DNA from: Armatimonadota bacterium
Lineage (GTDB): Bacteria; Armatimonadota; Hebobacteria; Hebobacterales; WVXJ01
Reading direction: 5' to 3'
NCBI GenBank assembly: GCA_011773575.1
Contig: WVXJ01000098.1
Location: forward strand, 2,571 to 9,942
DNA: 7,372 nucleotides
The position numbers and the translations under genes were made by a program. This document shows positions 7,059 to 7,372 of this stretch, piece by piece. Under the pieces are notes generated by a model. It saw only the letters and a program-made list of their open reading frames with translations. It was not told the DNA's origin and did no database searches. Positions within the stretch are counted from its first letter, which is position 1. Every line of letters begins with the position of its first letter.

Positions 7059-7372
7059 CTGTCTCACCTGGGAGTGCAGAGTCTAGATTCGCAGGAGAGG
7101 ATGCCATCTCCTGCCCGACTTCTTTCGAGATAGGAGGCCAGTTTCGCAGACACCATCTGATTATCGGCACACTGGCCACTGCAAATGGGGCAATGGCCAG
7201 TTCGATCCACCATAGTGGGACCTGACCCAGCATCTCGGAAAGGTGAACAAATCCGGCAACGGCATCCACACCTGTCATCAGCCAGAAACCGTACCAGAAG
7301 AGAGTGCGCTGCCCTTTTACCACACCCAACAGCACCAATGTACGAGAGGAAGTGTGGCAGAGAATGGCGATG
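7048..7372 (-). CDS. C-terminal part of a polytopic membrane protein, possibly YhfC-like intramembrane protease; N-terminus beyond the window
   Basis: The frame is open from the right window edge (first full codon 7371-7369) to the TAG at 7050-7048, giving 107 residues. The TTG at 7338 is internal and should not be taken as the start. The visible part begins IAILCHTSSRTLVLLGVV, followed by two further hydrophobic stretches (YGFWLMTGVDAVAGF and WIELAIAPFAVASVPII) and a polar tail. A His within a membrane helix followed by Ser-Ser-Arg, then about 30 residues later a VDAVAGF segment, recalls the last conserved helices of the YhfC family (PF10086), related to CPBP/PrsW glutamic intramembrane proteases. 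The catalytic Glu motifs would lie in the missing part, so this is only a suggestion. It is the first visible gene of a two-gene unit with the TPR-like gene, overlapping it by 11 bp. Confidence 0.7.
   Translation of the reverse strand, partial: IAILCHTSSRTLVLLGVVKGQRTLFWYGFWLMTGVDAVAGFVHLSEMLGQVPLWWIELAIAPFAVASVPIIRWCLRNWPPISKEVGQEMASSPANLDSALPGETDET

Noticed and set aside
1..7372. A mobile element, CRISPR array, defence island or novel multi-gene system
   Set aside because: No transposase, integrase, regularly spaced repeats, nuclease or toxin-antitoxin pair was seen; the genes are ordinary biosynthetic and envelope genes with different orientations.

Overview
The window carries six protein-coding genes, two of them cut by the window edges, packed tightly on both strands of moderately GC-rich DNA. 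I found no rRNA, tRNA, CRISPR array, insertion sequence or phage gene. The content is chromosomal housekeeping plus cell-envelope functions: a prepilin peptidase, (R)-citramalate synthase, a zinc-ribbon membrane protein of unknown function, a DUF2723-type GT-C glycosyltransferase-like membrane protein, an exported TPR-like protein, and the C-terminal end of a polytopic membrane protein. This suggests a free-living bacterium with type IV pili or type II secretion, probably an uncultured lineage. The phylum cannot be fixed from this sequence; Armatimonadota-, Sumerlaeota- or Hydrogenedentota-like candidates are only a guess.

Layout. The prepilin peptidase (1-843, +, missing only its first residues) converges on cimA (878-2458, -) across 34 bp. 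CimA makes (R)-citramalate from pyruvate and acetyl-CoA, the entry to threonine-independent isoleucine synthesis. Between cimA and the zinc-ribbon gene (2676-3902, +) lies a 217-bp divergent control region. It holds two well-formed, back-to-back sigma70-like promoters: TTGACG-17-TATGAT toward cimA, and an extended -10 (TGCTATAAT) toward the zinc-ribbon gene. The inferred cimA leader is about 110 nt and contains hairpins, two of which are mutually exclusive. After a 142-bp gap comes the DUF2723 gene (4045-6063, +, TTG start). Its 3' end overlaps by 40 bp, tail to tail, the TPR-like gene (6024-7058, -). That gene is translationally coupled, by an 11-bp overlap, to the membrane-protein gene entering from the right edge (7048-7372, -).

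How the genes relate. Only the last pair is clearly an operon. The other genes are single units that share a broad envelope theme but no obvious pathway. No new defence, mobile or biosynthetic system is evident. The items most worth following are the cimA leader, the unassigned zinc-ribbon membrane protein, the convergent gene overlap, and the possible YhfC-like membrane protease coupled to the exported repeat protein.
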